A stretch of DNA of 64,000 nucleotides from Rhododendron vialii (lineage: Eukaryota > Streptophyta > Magnoliopsida > Ericales > Ericaceae), in contig NC_080568.1 in the NCBI RefSeq assembly GCF_030253575.1, forward strand, positions 25,361,501 to 25,425,500. Direction: 5' to 3'. The notes beneath the pieces were generated by a model. The model was not told where the DNA came from. It searched no databases and worked only from the letters and a program-made list of their open reading frames with translations. Positions 1 through 13,400 of this stretch are shown piece by piece. Both the position numbers and the translations under genes were made by a program. Each line of letters starts with the position of its first letter. The first letter of the stretch is position 1.

Positions 1-2588
1 CAAAGGACCCGGAGAGAGGAACTGGTACTGCAGACAAGACAAAATTTGGGAGTGCTGACTTTCTTATAGGGCTTGAGAACCGAAGAGCAATTAAGGTTTA
101 TCTGCAGTTTTTTGGTAGATTGCTTTTTGTTTAGTGTCCTTTCTACTTCCCTAAAGCAGATACTTAACAACCCTGCTACTCTTAGAAATCTCTGACCTAA
201 TTTTTTTTTTATTATCCCTTACACAAACAATCACCAGTATGCTATCATGTTTGGAATTGTCAGTTTTTTAATGATTTTACCCTCCCTCTCCACAATTCCA
301 TTTGGGATGTTACATACCATTTGTGCAGTGGACAAAATTTGGTGTCATTTCTGTTTTACCCTTCTCATTTGAATTTCAAACTCCAATTTCTTGTATTTTT
401 GTCGTCACTTTGTCTCCATAATTAGTTGGATTCCCGAAATATTTCTCTACACAAATCAGGTAGTACGGATAGCATTTTTCTAGTTGCACATTTTACTGTG
501 TATCAGTGGTGTGTGATGTCAATTAGGAGGACAGAGCATGCATGTAACGACCCGCTCCATCTTTGTACAATATTGTCCGCTTTAGACGCCCAAAGCCCAT
601 AGACTTCCCAGTGAGGTCACCCATCCTTGGATTGTTCCAGGATGAGCACGCTTAAATGTGAAGTTCTTATGCGCTTTGGCCCGCTCTCACGGCTTTAAAA
701 GGCCTTGTACAAGTAGGATGGATCTTTTCTTATGAACCATGACTTACCCCCTTCCGTCCGGACGCTTCCTGCAGTACCGTCGGCCAACGGAAAGCGGGGT
801 GTCACAATCTACCCCCCTTAGGGATGCAACGTCCTCGTTGCACAGGCCCAGCAACCTTTCCCTGGTGGCCATGGTGTGGCACTTAGTTCTGTACAGCACA
901 ATCAGTGTGCTCGTACCAGATTCTAGAGGTGGCCCCCACCATGTAGACCAGGGTTGTGCTCTGATACCATTTGTAACGACCCGCTCCATCTTTGTACAAT
1001 ATTGTCCGCTTTGGACGCCCAAAGCCCATAGACTTCCCAGTGAGGTCACCCATCCTTGGATTGCTCCAGGATGAGCACGCTTAACTGTGAAGTTCTTATG
1101 CGCTTTGGCCCGCCCTCACGGCTTTAAAAGGCCTTGTACAAGTAGGATGGATCTTTTCTTATAAACCATGACTTACCCCCTTCCGTCCGGACGCTTCCTG
1201 CAGTACCGTCGGCCAACGGAAAGCGGGGTGTCACAATGCACTTCCATTTTACCAGTTTAAAGCATGTCATACGCTGCTCGTTCAATATTATACGTAAACA
1301 TTCCCTGGAATATTTGTTGCACAGATGCATTAAATAATCCAGCAGTACCATAGAAATAGGTGACATGAACATGATACTGCTTGCAGGTGTTTGGGAAGAG
1401 CACTATGATTGGTCTGGCCATAACATTCTTTGCAGGATTATGCTTCTCTCTCTTCTCACCAGCATTCAACCTGGCAACCAATGACCAGTGGGACACCTTG
1501 AAAGATGGCGTCCCTCACTTAACCGTCTACACCGCTTTTTTCTACTTCTCTGTCTCTTGTTTCGTGCTTGCTGTCATTTTAAACGTCATATTCCTCTATC
1601 ACCCAGTATTGAACTTACCCAAATCATCGATAAGGGCTTATCTCACAGACTGGAATGGCAGAGGTTGGGCTTTTTTGGCTGGACTTGTTTGTGGGTTTGG
1701 GAATGGTCTTCAGTTCATGGGAGGCCAAGCTGCAGGGTATGCTGCTGCTGATGCGGTTCAGGTTAGTCCGAACTTGTTGTCATTGATGATGAATGATGAC
1801 TTTGAGAGATGATGGAGTAACTTATAGAATCCAACTATATTGCACTCTTGATTTTATGGGCCCGGTTGTCCAAAAAGCCTTGTTTCGGCTTCTTTTTGTC
1901 CTAAGTGAACTTTTTCCCTCTTTTGGTCGATCTTTGTTACTTTTTGGATCATCTTGACTTGAGTGACTATATTGGAGAAAAAGAGAGGAAGAATTGTCCC
2001 TTTTTTGTTTGTTTTGTTTAGTGTGTTTTTTTCTAATACAATCTCATTCCTTGATTTTTCCTCGCAAAAAAATTGGACCTGAAAAAAGATAATCAAATTA
2101 ATGAAAAAAACATAGGTGTTGTTCATTTTGGAGAAATCAACCACGCCTTGGTCTTTCACTGTGAAAGTGAACAAGGGGTTACAGACTGTTTAGTTGCTAA
2201 AGTGGACCTTATTCATTTGAGGTTGGGGGTTCAACCTTGGACCTTAGGTCAACCGCTTTGCTCAAATGACACCAGTGGTTATGTCTCTAACCAATCTATC
2301 ACCCCCAGATCCCCATTACTTAGATGATGTTCGGTGTACTCTTTCATTGTGATGGACGCAGATTAGCTTGTGTATTTCTTTATAAGATGCAATATGCTGA
2401 ATAACACATTGAACTTTTTGCGGTACAAACAGGCATTTCCGCTTGTGACCACATTTTGGGGAATACTTTTATTTGGAGAGTACCGGAGATCTTCAAGAAA
2501 AACATACGGATTGCTCGTCAGCATGCTGTTCATGTTCATTGTGGCTGTTGCACTCTTAATAGCGTCCGCAGGGCAGCGGAATGAATAA
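1..2588 (+). CDS. UPS: Ureide permease, 3' part of gene (first tandem copy)
   Basis: Plant ureide permeases move allantoin, uracil and related heterocycles across membranes with about ten transmembrane helices. Three coding exons are visible: 1-95 (5' end cut by the window), 1387-1761 and 2433-2588 (stop TAA). The first ends in LENRRAIK. The second starts VFGKSTMIGL and carries the family blocks SLFSPAFNLATNDQW, LKDGVPHL and GFGNGLQFMGGQAAGYAAAD. The third is WGILLFGEYRRSS and a last membrane helix. Junctions are GT-AG and in phase, with no stops or frameshifts, so nothing suggests a pseudogene in the visible part. The central exon differs from that of the downstream copy at 18 of 125 residues. 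The first visible intron holds a TRIM element (543-1235). N-terminal exons lie to the left of the window. Confidence 0.92.
543..1235 (-). mobile_element. TRIM-type LTR retrotransposon 1, intronic
   Basis: Two direct repeats of 264 bp (543-806 and 972-1235) start TGTAACGACC and end GTGTCACA. They differ at about 5 positions. The whole is flanked by the 5-bp target duplication ATGCA (538-542 and 1236-1240). The internal part is only 165 bp. On the minus strand it reads LTR, then a primer site TGGTATCAGAGC (within 956-970) complementary to initiator Met-tRNA, then a G-rich polypurine tract next to the other LTR (about 807-822). There is no gag or pol, so it is non-autonomous. Open frames across the LTRs (739-1074 and 744-1049) are not genes. 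Confidence 0.93.
2190..2330 (+). mobile_element. Possible tRNA-derived SINE fragment
   Basis: Inside the last intron of the first UPS copy. It contains a tRNA-like start, TTAGTTGCTAAAGTGG, and about 35 bp further on a B-box-like GGGGGTTCAACC. I could not define its ends or a target duplication. Confidence 0.3.
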
Positions 2589-4643
2589 GCCGATGAAAGA
2601 TCCTCATCAACCATTACAATGGAGGTTAACTCTTAGCTCAGTAAAGAGCAAGCAAATGCTGCATCATGCTGATTCGTTGAGGCGCAACCGATACCAATTT
2701 GAATGTTGCATGTTGATATCAGAAAAATAATACTATTGGTGGAGATTGGAAAAAACTGAACAAGTAAACAAAAAAGGGGACAAAGAAGTAGGGGTAAAAA
2801 GGATTGTAGATGAAACTGTCCCATGATTTGGTTTTTCTTTTTCTGAAGTGTGTTCAGACCGCCGGGTCATCTTGTATTTTTTATCTGCTACTTATGTTTG
2901 TTGTTTAAGCTTTTGTTTTGTTCAGCCTATGGGCCGGGTAATTTGTATAGGGTTTTTTTTATCAACATATATGGCATTTGATTGCCATTAAAGAAATAGG
3001 GTGAATGACACCGATGTCCCCTGAAGTTTGCTGCAATTATATTAGTACCCCTGATATGTTGTGACATTGCCCTCCTTGAGGTTTTAAGTTGCACAATAAT
3101 TAGTCTCCTCTATTAGTAGAACGTTAGTCAACCCACAAAACTTTAACCATCTCTAACTGTTGACTATTTTTTTCCCCCTTTTGGCTCAGTACTGGCTAAC
3201 TGTTAATTTTTTTGTTATATCCATTATAACCCTGTATCATCTCTCTTACATGTCGTAAACCTATATCGTCATTACACCCGCCCCTCCGCCATCCAATGGG
3301 AGAGAGACCCAAAACAACCTGTCGTGGCCTTAGCTGAGACCTAACACAACCTGGCGCCACCACCTTAAATGATACCCATCACTACCGGAAGCAATGGTAG
3401 GTGCAAGTTTTGTGTTTAGCGGGGCCCGAACCACTTGTGTTTCTATATTGTTATGAAATCAAAAATATTCTCCATAAGTAGATATTGCAACTCCCAGATC
3501 ATTTAGTGGGCACGAGGCCAATTCTTTTGCAACACTAAGAAAAGCCATGTGGTAGGTGAACTTATAACTAGCAAAGGAAGGTTACAAAAAGCAAATTGGA
3601 CAACAAAGGATTTAGCTGGTTAATTTACTAGGACTATCGTTCATGGCAATGTCTTGTCAAATCTCATTTAGCTGGCACAAGGATCTTCCAGCTTCGACAA
3701 AGTTTTTTCCTTCTTTTTTTTGTACATAATATGCATATGGTTCCCTCCCACTACCATAATTGTATTGTATTGTATTTTTGCCATGAACTGAACAAAAGTT
3801 GCAGTTTCCTCAAAGAAGAATAAATATGGCAAGGAGGAGAACCCATAAGGGAAGAGCGATCTTTTTTGCGCACGAGGGTAAAAGAGTAACTTCCCATCCA
3901 TGAAAGCGGAGTCTCTATTGAAGCAATACCTGATTAGGGGATGAGAATGGTGTAAGTCACCATTATAATATATTAGCCAATATACCCTTCTCTACTTCAT
4001 TGCACGCACAGTCGCACAACTCTTGCCACCCTCTTCTCTTTCTTCCGTCTGCACTTCACACCAAGCATCATAATGGGGTGTGGGCTGCCTTTGGGCATAC
4101 CCCAAAATTTTATCTAATTTAGGGAGCCCCAAAATTGCCTATGTTTGTTATACCATGTCTACACAGAAAATTAGTTGAATAGATTAGTTATGTTATATAT
4201 ATTAAAAGTAATATGGTAGTTAAGCTTGATTGTGAGAGTTAATTAGTACATCTTGGCTCTGGCCACAACCAAAATGTTTGTTTAGTTGGATCGAATAGAC
4301 AAATAAACATAACCATAAGTCACTAATAAGAGATATCTCATCTAAGTTGTCGTTGTAAACTGTGAAACGTCAAATAAGTAGGTATATAAAAGTTGTTTTA
4401 ATAGATGAGTGCTTCTACGCCCACGACTCTACTTCTAGGCAGCTTTGCTTTGAATTTTGCTACCATGTTTGTCTTGGTGTATTGACTTTGAAGTAACATT
4501 AAGCTTGAAAACGAACGTCTACTCTGTGCAACTTAAGGAGCTCTTTTTTATATTTTAGTACCAGCTCATTTTAAAACCAAAAGTTTAGGAACACAATAAT
4601 ACCTTTAAAACACAATTGTGTCACCAACCGTTACACACATATG

Positions 4644-5040
4644 CAGAGACGGAGGGAGGTGTGGGCATATGGGGGCCAAGGCCCCCGCGCAGTTTCGGGG
4701 TTTTATTTATTTATTTATTTATAAATATTAATGTTTTTTTTTTGTTTTTTTGTTTGGTGAGAACATCTAGGTATTGTATTTTGTATTGGATATTATTTAG
4801 ACATAAAAATGTGTTCGTTTTTTGTCCCAAAACTCAATTTCTCTCTCTGTGCATGGTCTCCCATAAGTTTTTCCTTCAATTATTGATCTCATTTCTTTTT
4901 CTATCTCTCTCTACTTACTACCCAAAAAAACCTCCCTCAAAATTTAAACCAAACAAACTATTAGATTCCCGAACCTTCAAATTTCAAAATCGTATTCATA
5001 TATTGGCCCCCATGTTTACAAGATCTTGGTTCCGTCCCTG
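4644..5040. mobile_element. hAT-type MITE
   Basis: A 397-bp element with short inverted ends CAGAGACGG and CCGTCCCTG, the CAGRGACGG type common in plant hAT elements. It is flanked by a perfect 8-bp duplication CACATATG (4636-4643 and 5041-5048). There is no transposase. The 145-codon open frame over it (4616-5053) is low-complexity and not a gene. Confidence 0.85.
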
Positions 5041-5319
5041 CACATATGGTTGATTAAAAAAAAAAAACCGTTACACATATATGACTCCATGTCCATCTAA
5101 ACGTTTCGAACACAATTGTGTCCGGAGTTGTGTTTTAAAGATGCATTTGTAGCATTGCTCTTTTAAAACTAAAAAGAAAGCTATATAAAAAGGTCAAATT
5201 GTGAGATGAGTAAAATGACAAAAATAGGAATAGTTTTTCACGCGTTTCTAAATGGGGAGAAGAGACGACAATATTACCCTTTTACGTGTAAAAAGTGAAT
5301 TAAGAAACACGAAACCCCA

Positions 5320-5470
5320 AGGGGTAGGTCTCGTGGTTAAAAAGGCCTTGGACTTACCGGTGTTTGCTCTCTCTTAAGTTCTCATGTCCGATACCTTTCA
5401 AATGCTACTAACTCTTTTGGGGTCAGTCCGACTTTAAGAGGTAAGAATCAGACACCTAATTATAAAACGA
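5320..5470 (+). mobile_element. Degenerate SINE-like sequence
   Basis: Begins CCCCAAGGGGTAGGTCTCGT followed by GGTTAAAAAGGCCTTGG, then GTTCTCATGTCCGATACC about 45 bp on. This looks like decayed A and B boxes of a tRNA-derived plant SINE. The B box is diverged and the ends are not defined. Confidence 0.45.
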
Positions 5471-5850
5471 AAAAACCAAAATAGTTCTTGTTCGTTTAAA
5501 GAATTCAAAATTTCTGCGCACGGTCTCTAATAAATTTTTTTTTTATATATCTCTCTCCACTCATTACATTTTAAAACATCTCTCAAAACCAAATCGAAAA
5601 AGTGAAAAAAATTAAAAATGACGCAACAAAGGGAGTGCAAAATTATTTGAAAAGTTGTTAAAAATAGGTCAAACCAAACAATTTTAAAATGGCCTAGTTT
5701 GAGGGATAATGGGATTCATGGAAATGGAATCTCCAGTCAAGATCCCCAGATCAGCACACCATTTTAAAACGATTCGTTTTGCTGTTTCAACGGCTCGTGC
5801 GTTGAAAAATCAGAAAGCTATCCTCAACATGTGCTACATTCTTCTCCAAC

Positions 5851-5851
<1 letters not shown>

Positions 5852-5886
<35 letters not shown>
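5852..5886 (+). repeat. (TC)n microsatellite
   Basis: About 17 uninterrupted CT units. The open frames that cross it are repeat artefacts. Confidence 0.97.
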
Positions 5887-5893
<7 letters not shown>

Positions 5894-6343
5894 TTGCTTG
5901 CACTTCTGGGCCTCTCTCTCAACGTACTCTGCAATTTGTACAAGTATCAGTTTGTAATTGCATTACTCGTGCAAGGATTCCAAAACATCTGGTACGAAGT
6001 TTCTTTTTTTGGTTGCACAGAGTTTTGGGATAGTTGTTTGTGATAATTGATTATTCTCGCCAAATGGGTTCTCCCAAATTGTGTGTTTCGCATCGTCTTC
6101 TAATTGAATTGTATTTAGGGTTCATTGATTTGGTATATGGCTTTTACTTGTGAACTCTGATAACTGCTCTTTAATTTTTAATGTCAGTACACAATTGATT
6201 CTCATGTCTGTTAAAATCCCGTTCCAAATACTACAATTCCTTCTTGTTGATTTCCTGTGTGATTTCTTGCTGGGGTCTTGCTTTTTCATTTCCATTCATA
6301 GTAGTGAACATAAGTGCCAGCTGATGCAGCCGGATTTTTCGAA

Positions 6344-6345
<2 letters not shown>

Positions 6346-6406
<61 letters not shown>
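6346..6406 (+). repeat. (TC)n microsatellite, long
   Basis: About 30 uninterrupted CT units followed by a short GT run. It lies upstream of the second UPS copy and may be in its promoter or leader. Serine-leucine open frames across it are artefacts. Confidence 0.97.
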
Positions 6407-6414
<8 letters not shown>

Positions 6415-6567
6415 TCAATACCTATGTTCAGTGTGCTTCGATTACGTTATTACACGTTTTCTAACCAACCAATTTAGCCCTTTTACTGTTATATTGGTTT
6501 CTTACTTGCTACCACTTTTTCCTTCAAGGTTCTTTCGTCAGAAAGACAATCATTTTGTTATAATATC

Positions 6568-6755
6568 TGTAAGATGCACGGCTCAAACACCAACGATAAG
6601 TATTGTCCACTTTGGCCAAGCCCACAACTGGCCTCACAGGACTGTCAGTGTCACTCTGGGCCCTAAGCTCAAGGGTACCTCCAAGATGGAAGTGTCTTGT
6701 GCCTTCTTTTATGATTATCCTGGACATAGTCAGCATCTGATGGGGGGTGTCAATT
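6568..6755 (+). mobile_element. Possible solo LTR related to TRIM 1
   Basis: Starts TGTAAGATGC and ends GGGGTGTCA, like the TGTAAC...GGGGTGTCACA ends of the 543-1235 element. Inside, TATTGTCCACTTTGG matches TATTGTCCGCTTTGG of that LTR. I found no target duplication, so a solo LTR is an inference. Confidence 0.4.
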
Positions 6756-6771
6756 GTGGGTGCAAGGGGTA

Positions 6772-7061
6772 TGTTTGGATGGCTGAATCTTGGGTAATCC
6801 TAGTACTAGGAATCAAATTCCTAGTAATTAAATACTTGAACTAGTTCCATTCAGAGTGTGGATTAATTCAACAATCTTATTTAGGAAATATATATTTTGG
6901 AAATTTACTAGAGTCAAACTTTCCTTATTTCAATGATCGATCCAGGAATCTAAGATCAGAAATTGCATTCCTATTCCAGTCTATTCAAAACGTAGGAATC
7001 ATGGAGATATAGCATCACATTCTCATTCCTCCTCAAGATTTCCGCCATCCAAACAAAGCCT
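6772..7061. mobile_element. MITE with 8-bp target duplication
   Basis: A 290-bp insert flanked by AAGGGGTA (6764-6771 and 7062-7069). The left end TGTTTGGATGGC is complementary to GCCATCCAAACA near the right end, which carries about 6 extra terminal bases. The 8-bp duplication suggests a hAT-like origin. It lies about 370 bp upstream of the UPS start codon. Confidence 0.7.
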
Positions 7062-7430
7062 AAGGGGTAAGCGCGAACCTGCGTTAAAGGCTGTTGAGAA
7101 TATGGCATCTAAGAAGGCAGGCCTCGAGTCCCAATCCAATTTTTGTGCACAATGCTTCTTTCATCCAAAATCCAAGCATCAGTAATGCACAATCTTTAAA
7201 TAAATTTGATATAATAACAAGAAAAGAAAAAGAATTGGACCCCTTTTTCTAGTGTAGTCCTCCCCTGTGCTTTTTGGCATCTTAAGTTAGTGGATCTACT
7301 CAAGGTACTATATAGAAGGCTAATGGAAAGAGTAATATGAAATCTGCTTTTCCATTTTTGTAGGAGTTTCTCAGGCGTTACTTGATTGACAACGCTTCCA
7401 TTTGAGAGGATTTTGTCTAGTGGATTCAAG

Positions 7431-10400
7431 ATGTATTTGGTGGAGAGCAAGGGAGGTGCTATAGGATGTATGATACTTTCCCTCTTCTTCTTGGGCACAT
7501 GGCCTGCTATAATGACACTCCTAGAAAGGCGAGGTCGTCTTCCTCAACACACTTATCTTGATTACACAATGACTAACCTCTTGGCTGCTGTAATTATTGC
7601 CTTCACCTTTGGTGAAATTGGCAAGAGCTCATCTGAACAACCGAATTTCCTAATTCAACTTTCTCAGGTTAGTCTCCTTCATTGTCTAAGCAGGCGTTTG
7701 AACTTCAAGTTTGACTGAGACATGGTAGCTCTAAATCCAAGAAGTGCTGAAAACTCATATAAGCCTTTTATTTATGTGTAGCTGCATAAGTGATCTGACT
7801 TTTTAAATCCCGTGCTGTTTCCATGCCTAGTTGTTTTCTTATTATTGTTTCTGATACTGTCTTTGTCATTTTAAGCATTCAGCTGTTCTGTTTCACTTGA
7901 ATTAAGCTTGAATTCTTGTAGAGGAAAATTGAGCCATATGTGTTTCTAATTCTTGTTTAGTTTGGCTACTGATACTCTAGAAACTTTCCTTTCCTGTACC
8001 GGGAGGATGTAGAAAGGAGTCTATAATTCTCTCTGCTATGGTAGCATGAATAGGCCTGTCTCATTTTCTTGGTTCTCTCATTAAGAACAATGCCACAACT
8101 TGGAATTTTTCGTCCCTAATTTGGTGTAAATTAAAATATTACCTTCCAGTAAGCACAATTGTGGCCGTATTTTCAGGTAAATTTCCTTACTCGCTCTGGG
8201 TCTTAGTGGTCATTACATATATTACAGCTGCAGCAATAATTATGTAACTCCTATTTGATCAACAGAAAATAGAAACAGGTAAGTACTCACATAGTCACAT
8301 TTACAAATGCAATAGCCATGCAGTGATGATAAAGTGATGAGGATGTCTTATAGCAGTGAGAAAGTAATCACACATCAACAAGGCAATCATAAATTCATAA
8401 TACAACCAGACATGGGTTTAGGGCTACTAACATATTTTTTCCAGTAGAGCGGCCAAGAAATTATTAATAATGATATTTCTTTTGTCTCAGCAACATGGGG
8501 GAGCTTGTATGGTGAGCTAAACAATTTGCAAAGATGAAGATCTTGTCAACACTATAATATACATATTGTGTTGGCTTACAATTGCTTTTGCCTTGGAAGC
8601 CTTAGATACTTTTTAAATCCATTTTGAGCTCAAGTTTGCCAGTGAAGGAAGAGGCGTCAGGACTACCAAGTTAGAAGTGCTTGATTCTGAAGCAGTTCAA
8701 TTACCTCTCAATCAAAAAGACTTGTGAAACAGTGATGAGAAAAGGCATGTAGGAACCAGATAGTAATCATACTTTACTTTCCCATGGTTGCACAACTTGC
8801 GCAACTCAGGAAGAAGTCTAAGGAACAAATTTAGACATTTAGCTTTGGTGCCATATTAAATTCTAGGAAATTGCTTCACATTATAGACACGGCTATTGTG
8901 TTCCAACAGAATATAAATATCTGTATGTATATTTATTTATTTATTTATATATTCATATACTTGTTCTGAATACACACCTTTGTATGGTGAGACTTACCTT
9001 CATGGTTTTTACACGGTTAAATCATGAAAATCTTCCTTGCCGATTGGTCTTAGACGTGTGTTTTCGTGTTAGAATGGATGTTTGGGGTTGTTTAGACTCT
9101 TACTTCTACCTACAAGAAGAGTTGGGCAATCTTGAGCCAGTCGTCATTTTTACGAAATCAAATCCCAACAGTATTACCATGCTTATATTCTGCATTCAGC
9201 TTGAGGTGCACCTTGCTTTCGAATTTATAACAATCTTTTTCATGCAGGACAATTGGCCAAGTGTTTTGTTTGCAATGGCTGGTGGGGTGGTCCTCAGCAT
9301 AGGAAACCTATCCACACAATATGCTTGGGCCTTTGTTGGTTTATCAGTGGTCGAGGTTGTCACTTCAAGCATAACTGTTGTTATAGGTAATAACACTTAC
9401 CCCTACAGTATTTGATGACCTTCATTTTCTAGCAAGATGTGTTTAGTAGTACATCAGATGACATGATTTTAAAATTTCGCATATTGATCTTTTTCTGATT
9501 CCAACAGGAACCACCTTGAACTACTTCTTAGATGACAAAATCAATAAAGCCGAAATTCTCTTCCCTGGTGTGGCATGCTTCTTGATTGCAGTTTGCCTTG
9601 GTTCTGCTGTTCATACATCCAATGCGATTGATAATAGAACAAAGCTTAGTACTTTGTCAAACGATTACGGAACTGAGCAAGGGTAAAATTCTATAAATAT
9701 AATAATTCTACTTTTCAATCATGTCCTGGGATATAAAAATTTAAAAAGAGGTTCCCAAGTTCTTGTTTCCTTGTTTATAAATTTGTTTGGTGGAATTAAC
9801 TTTTCAGTCATGCGTGTGCTTTCTTGTCTGTTTCCATGAATGATGCTCTAACGAAGAGGTGTCAGGACTACCTAGTTCTTGTTTCCTAGTTTATCGGTGT
9901 TGATATGTTAGGCGGTTTTTAGGTGATTTGGCAGCAGATGGAATGCTTGATATTACGTTGTAATAGCATCCAAGGATATGCAAGCCCTCTTTTTCCCATT
10001 CCATAGAGTTAGTAATGTGATTTGACAAAAATCTCCCTGTTCTGTAGAAATACAAAGAAGCCCTGTTGTTTGTCTGGATTAGAGCATCATTAAACCCAAG
10101 GGGTCCACATATGTCCGGTTTGGCTAAAACTTTTGCGGGCTAATAAGATATTTGTCACATTATATATCCAATGAGACATTGGATGTACAAGATTAATCCT
10201 TTTACTGATAGATGAAATTATTTATCCTATGAGGTTATGTTTACCTTCACTACTAGTCCATTGCCCTGTCAAACAAACATGGCCAAAAGGAATTTTCAGG
10301 CCCATTTTGTCAATCTGGTTTTTCAAGCATGTCCTGGGAGATGAAAAGAGGTTCATAAGTTCTTGTGTTTCCTAGTTTATCTATTTATTTCAGTTGAGTT

Positions 10401-13400
10401 GACTTAAACCCATTTTGATTAAATTTTCCATTAGAAGCCAAATCAGTAAGGAGACATCTAAGTTTAGTGCACTTATTACTACGTTAGTCTCCATTGATAT
10501 GTTCGGCTGTTTTTGAGGTGAATTGGCAGCAGATGGAATGCTTGACATTTCATATTAATAGCGTCCAAAGAGCAAAACCATATGCAAGCCTTCTTTTTTC
10601 CATTTCAGTGAGTTGATGGTATGAGTTGACAAAAATCCCCTTGTTAGTAATACTCAGAGCCATAGGCCATATTTATTTGTCCGGAATGAATCATCATTAA
10701 ACTGAAGAGGACCATGGGTTTCGTTTGGTTGAAACTTTTATGGGTCCCGCAGATATTATATTCACAAAACATGGGATATACAATGTTAGTCCCTTCACTT
10801 AGTGATCAAATGAGATTGTCTATCCTATGAGGTCATATGTCCCTTCACTTTACTGGTAATGAGATGAGATTATCTATCCTGTAAGAAATATCTCTTCAAT
10901 AACCAGAAATCCTTCGTTTCATTAAGAGGAACCAACCTCAACACAATCTCCCTACCCTTCGTATTGTCAAGCCCCATCTGCATACAAACTAGAGTTTTTA
11001 TGCAAAAACATTTAGTCTAACAGTTTGATTTGTCCAGATTCTGATCAAGTGTTCAGCATCATTGTTGTATTCAAGTACCGTTAAACAATAGTGACAAACA
11101 TAACATTTAATGATTTACAGGGGTACAGATATTTCAGTGTCCAAAGAACCAAATTCAAACATAGGTAAGAAACCCTCTGGATTTGAATTTTCATATCCCC
11201 TAGCCCATTCTACTTGACAAACAGGAATATAAATTTTGGGGGGTTATTGTCTTAATCCTCCTCTTGTGAAAATTTATAGTGGGAACAAAGGATCTGGAGA
11301 ATGGAAGTAGAGCTTCGGAGAAGGCAAAAGCTGGTACTGCAGCCTTCCTTGTAGAGCTTGAAAATAGAAGATCAATTAAGGTTGGGCACTTCATGATTAC
11401 TACCTTATCTTTTGTATTTCCTTTCTAGTTTTCCTATATCCACACTTTGCTGGAGCAATGCTTGATATACCACACCTAGTTCTGCACCAACTTCAAGTTG
11501 ATTAATTTGGATTTTATGTTTGAAGTGCTTTAGCTCAATCAGTGGCATCAAGCACCTTTTGCATATATTTCACCATAAATGTTTTGAAAAGTAGGCCTAA
11601 ATGTTGTCGATTAGGAATCAGGATAGCGCCAACCTAAGCAGCACGGACATGGCGAAACGCCAATTTAAAAAATTCAGGACACGACACAGCAAGGACACAT
11701 GAAGCTTATATGTTTGGGATATTATAGTATTTCACTTATTTAAGTATTTCATCCTTTGATTAAAAAATATTACACAATACTAGCTAAAATTCCGAGACAC
11801 TGTAACCTAAGCACCTACACGTTATCCATATAGAAATTACATGCTAAAAAATTATTTAATAAACTAAACACCTTTGAAGAAAAAAAACCTTCCATTAATA
11901 CATACATCACAGAGGAAAAATCATCAATTATAATATTCTTACAGTTAATAAACCAAAAACCTGTATCATTTGCTATAAATCTGCACTATACTCGGTATAC
12001 ATTTTGCCTGTATACATTTTACCTGGATTATTTCTTTCAAACTTGCAATTGTTTTCTTATGTGTGTAAGTGATGGAACTTGTGTCCCCAAGTTTGCAAAA
12101 GAAAGTCTCGTCCTAAAATGGTGCATAAGATACGTCTTGGGGTGTGTCTAATGAGTGCTAAGTGTCAGTGTCTGACACGACAAGTGGCCTTATTAGGCAA
12201 CGAGTCTTTATCCTCTTTTCATGTGATTGAGTCTTCCATGTCTACATGTGTGTCACATAGGTGGTGAATATTTATGATTAGCAATCCCTGGTATGTTCTG
12301 CTTGCAGGTATTTGGAAAGAGCACTATGATCGGATTGACCATAACTTTCTTTGCGGGAGTTTGTTTCTCTCTCTTCTCACCTGCATTCAACCTCGCAACA
12401 AACGATCAATGGCACACCCTGAAAGATGGTGTCCCTCATTTGAATGTCTACACATCTTTTTTCTACTTCTCAGCCTCTTGTTTTGTGATTGCCATTGTTT
12501 TGAATATTAGTTTCCTGTACTATCCTGTATTGAACACACCAAAATCATCACTGAGGGCTTATCTGTCGGACTGGGACGGCAGAGGTTGGGCGTTTCTGGC
12601 CGGAATTCTTTGCGGGTTCGGAAACGGTCTTCAGTTTATGGGAGGTCAAGCTGCAGGATATGCTGCAGCTGATGCTGTTCAGGTTAGTTTTAAAATTTCA
12701 ATATACAAGAAAGGATTAAAGCTTCATTACGTTGTGCTGTTGCAATTAGCTAGGGAAAGGAAATCTTTTGAAAGCCTTTGGTAAACGTTTCGACTTTTGA
12801 CAACCTTGCCTGAAGATAATGGAAATAGTCAAAAAGGATTTGTGGAAACGTCATTTTTTGATATTTCCAGTAGGTGTCGAAACAATTCAATGTCTCAATG
12901 TGTTTCTGTGTGTCATGGTACGTATCTGTGGGAATTTTGGATTACGGTTCATTTAGGTTCCACTAAAACGAAGTTTAGCCCTTTTACACACGTAGTTTTA
13001 AATTCTTACAATATGGACGCTGAAATTTTGAAAGAGGTCGTGACTCAGTATGTTTGTTTTGTGTGTTCTTCAAGCAATTTGCCATATCCAACTGGGAACT
13101 GGCTGAAAGCTTGTTTGCTAGATATTGGCGATTTTAACTTATTTGACTCCATAAAACTACGTGGTGTTTAATGAAAGTAAGTTGAAAACCACCTGTGTGC
13201 TTGGGAAATAAGATTACAGACCACTCGGGTTGAAAACTGGCTTGAAAACTTGTTTACTAGATCTGGGTTAATTAAACTTATTTCCCAGACCAATTCATTT
13301 TATGAGGTCGAAATTTGAAAGCACAACTTTAGGCTTAAAGTTTTCATGGTCGTGCTTTCACACTGAAACTTCAACTAGCTTTAAAATGACACAGGTTTTT

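Larger units (their letters stand above)
2589..7430. other. Intergenic region between the UPS copies
   Basis: 4.8 kb with no convincing gene. It holds a hAT-type MITE (4644-5040), a SINE-like piece (5320-5470), two long CT microsatellites (5852-5886 and 6346-6406), an LTR-like fragment (about 6568-6755) and another MITE (6772-7061). The end nearest 7431 should contain the promoter and leader of the second UPS copy. A TTTTTGTAG acceptor at about 7355-7363 hints at a leader intron. 2589-4600 shows only AT-rich sequence. Confidence 0.6.

Noticed and set aside
739-1074. Open frames of about 100 codons on both strands (also 744-1049)
   Set aside because: They lie across the TRIM LTRs and internal region, have no domain, and reflect repeat sequence.
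4616-5053. 145-codon open frame
   Set aside because: It coincides with the hAT-type MITE and is rich in F/L/S low complexity.
5831-6844. Several open frames rich in Leu-Ser
   Set aside because: They are produced by CT microsatellites.
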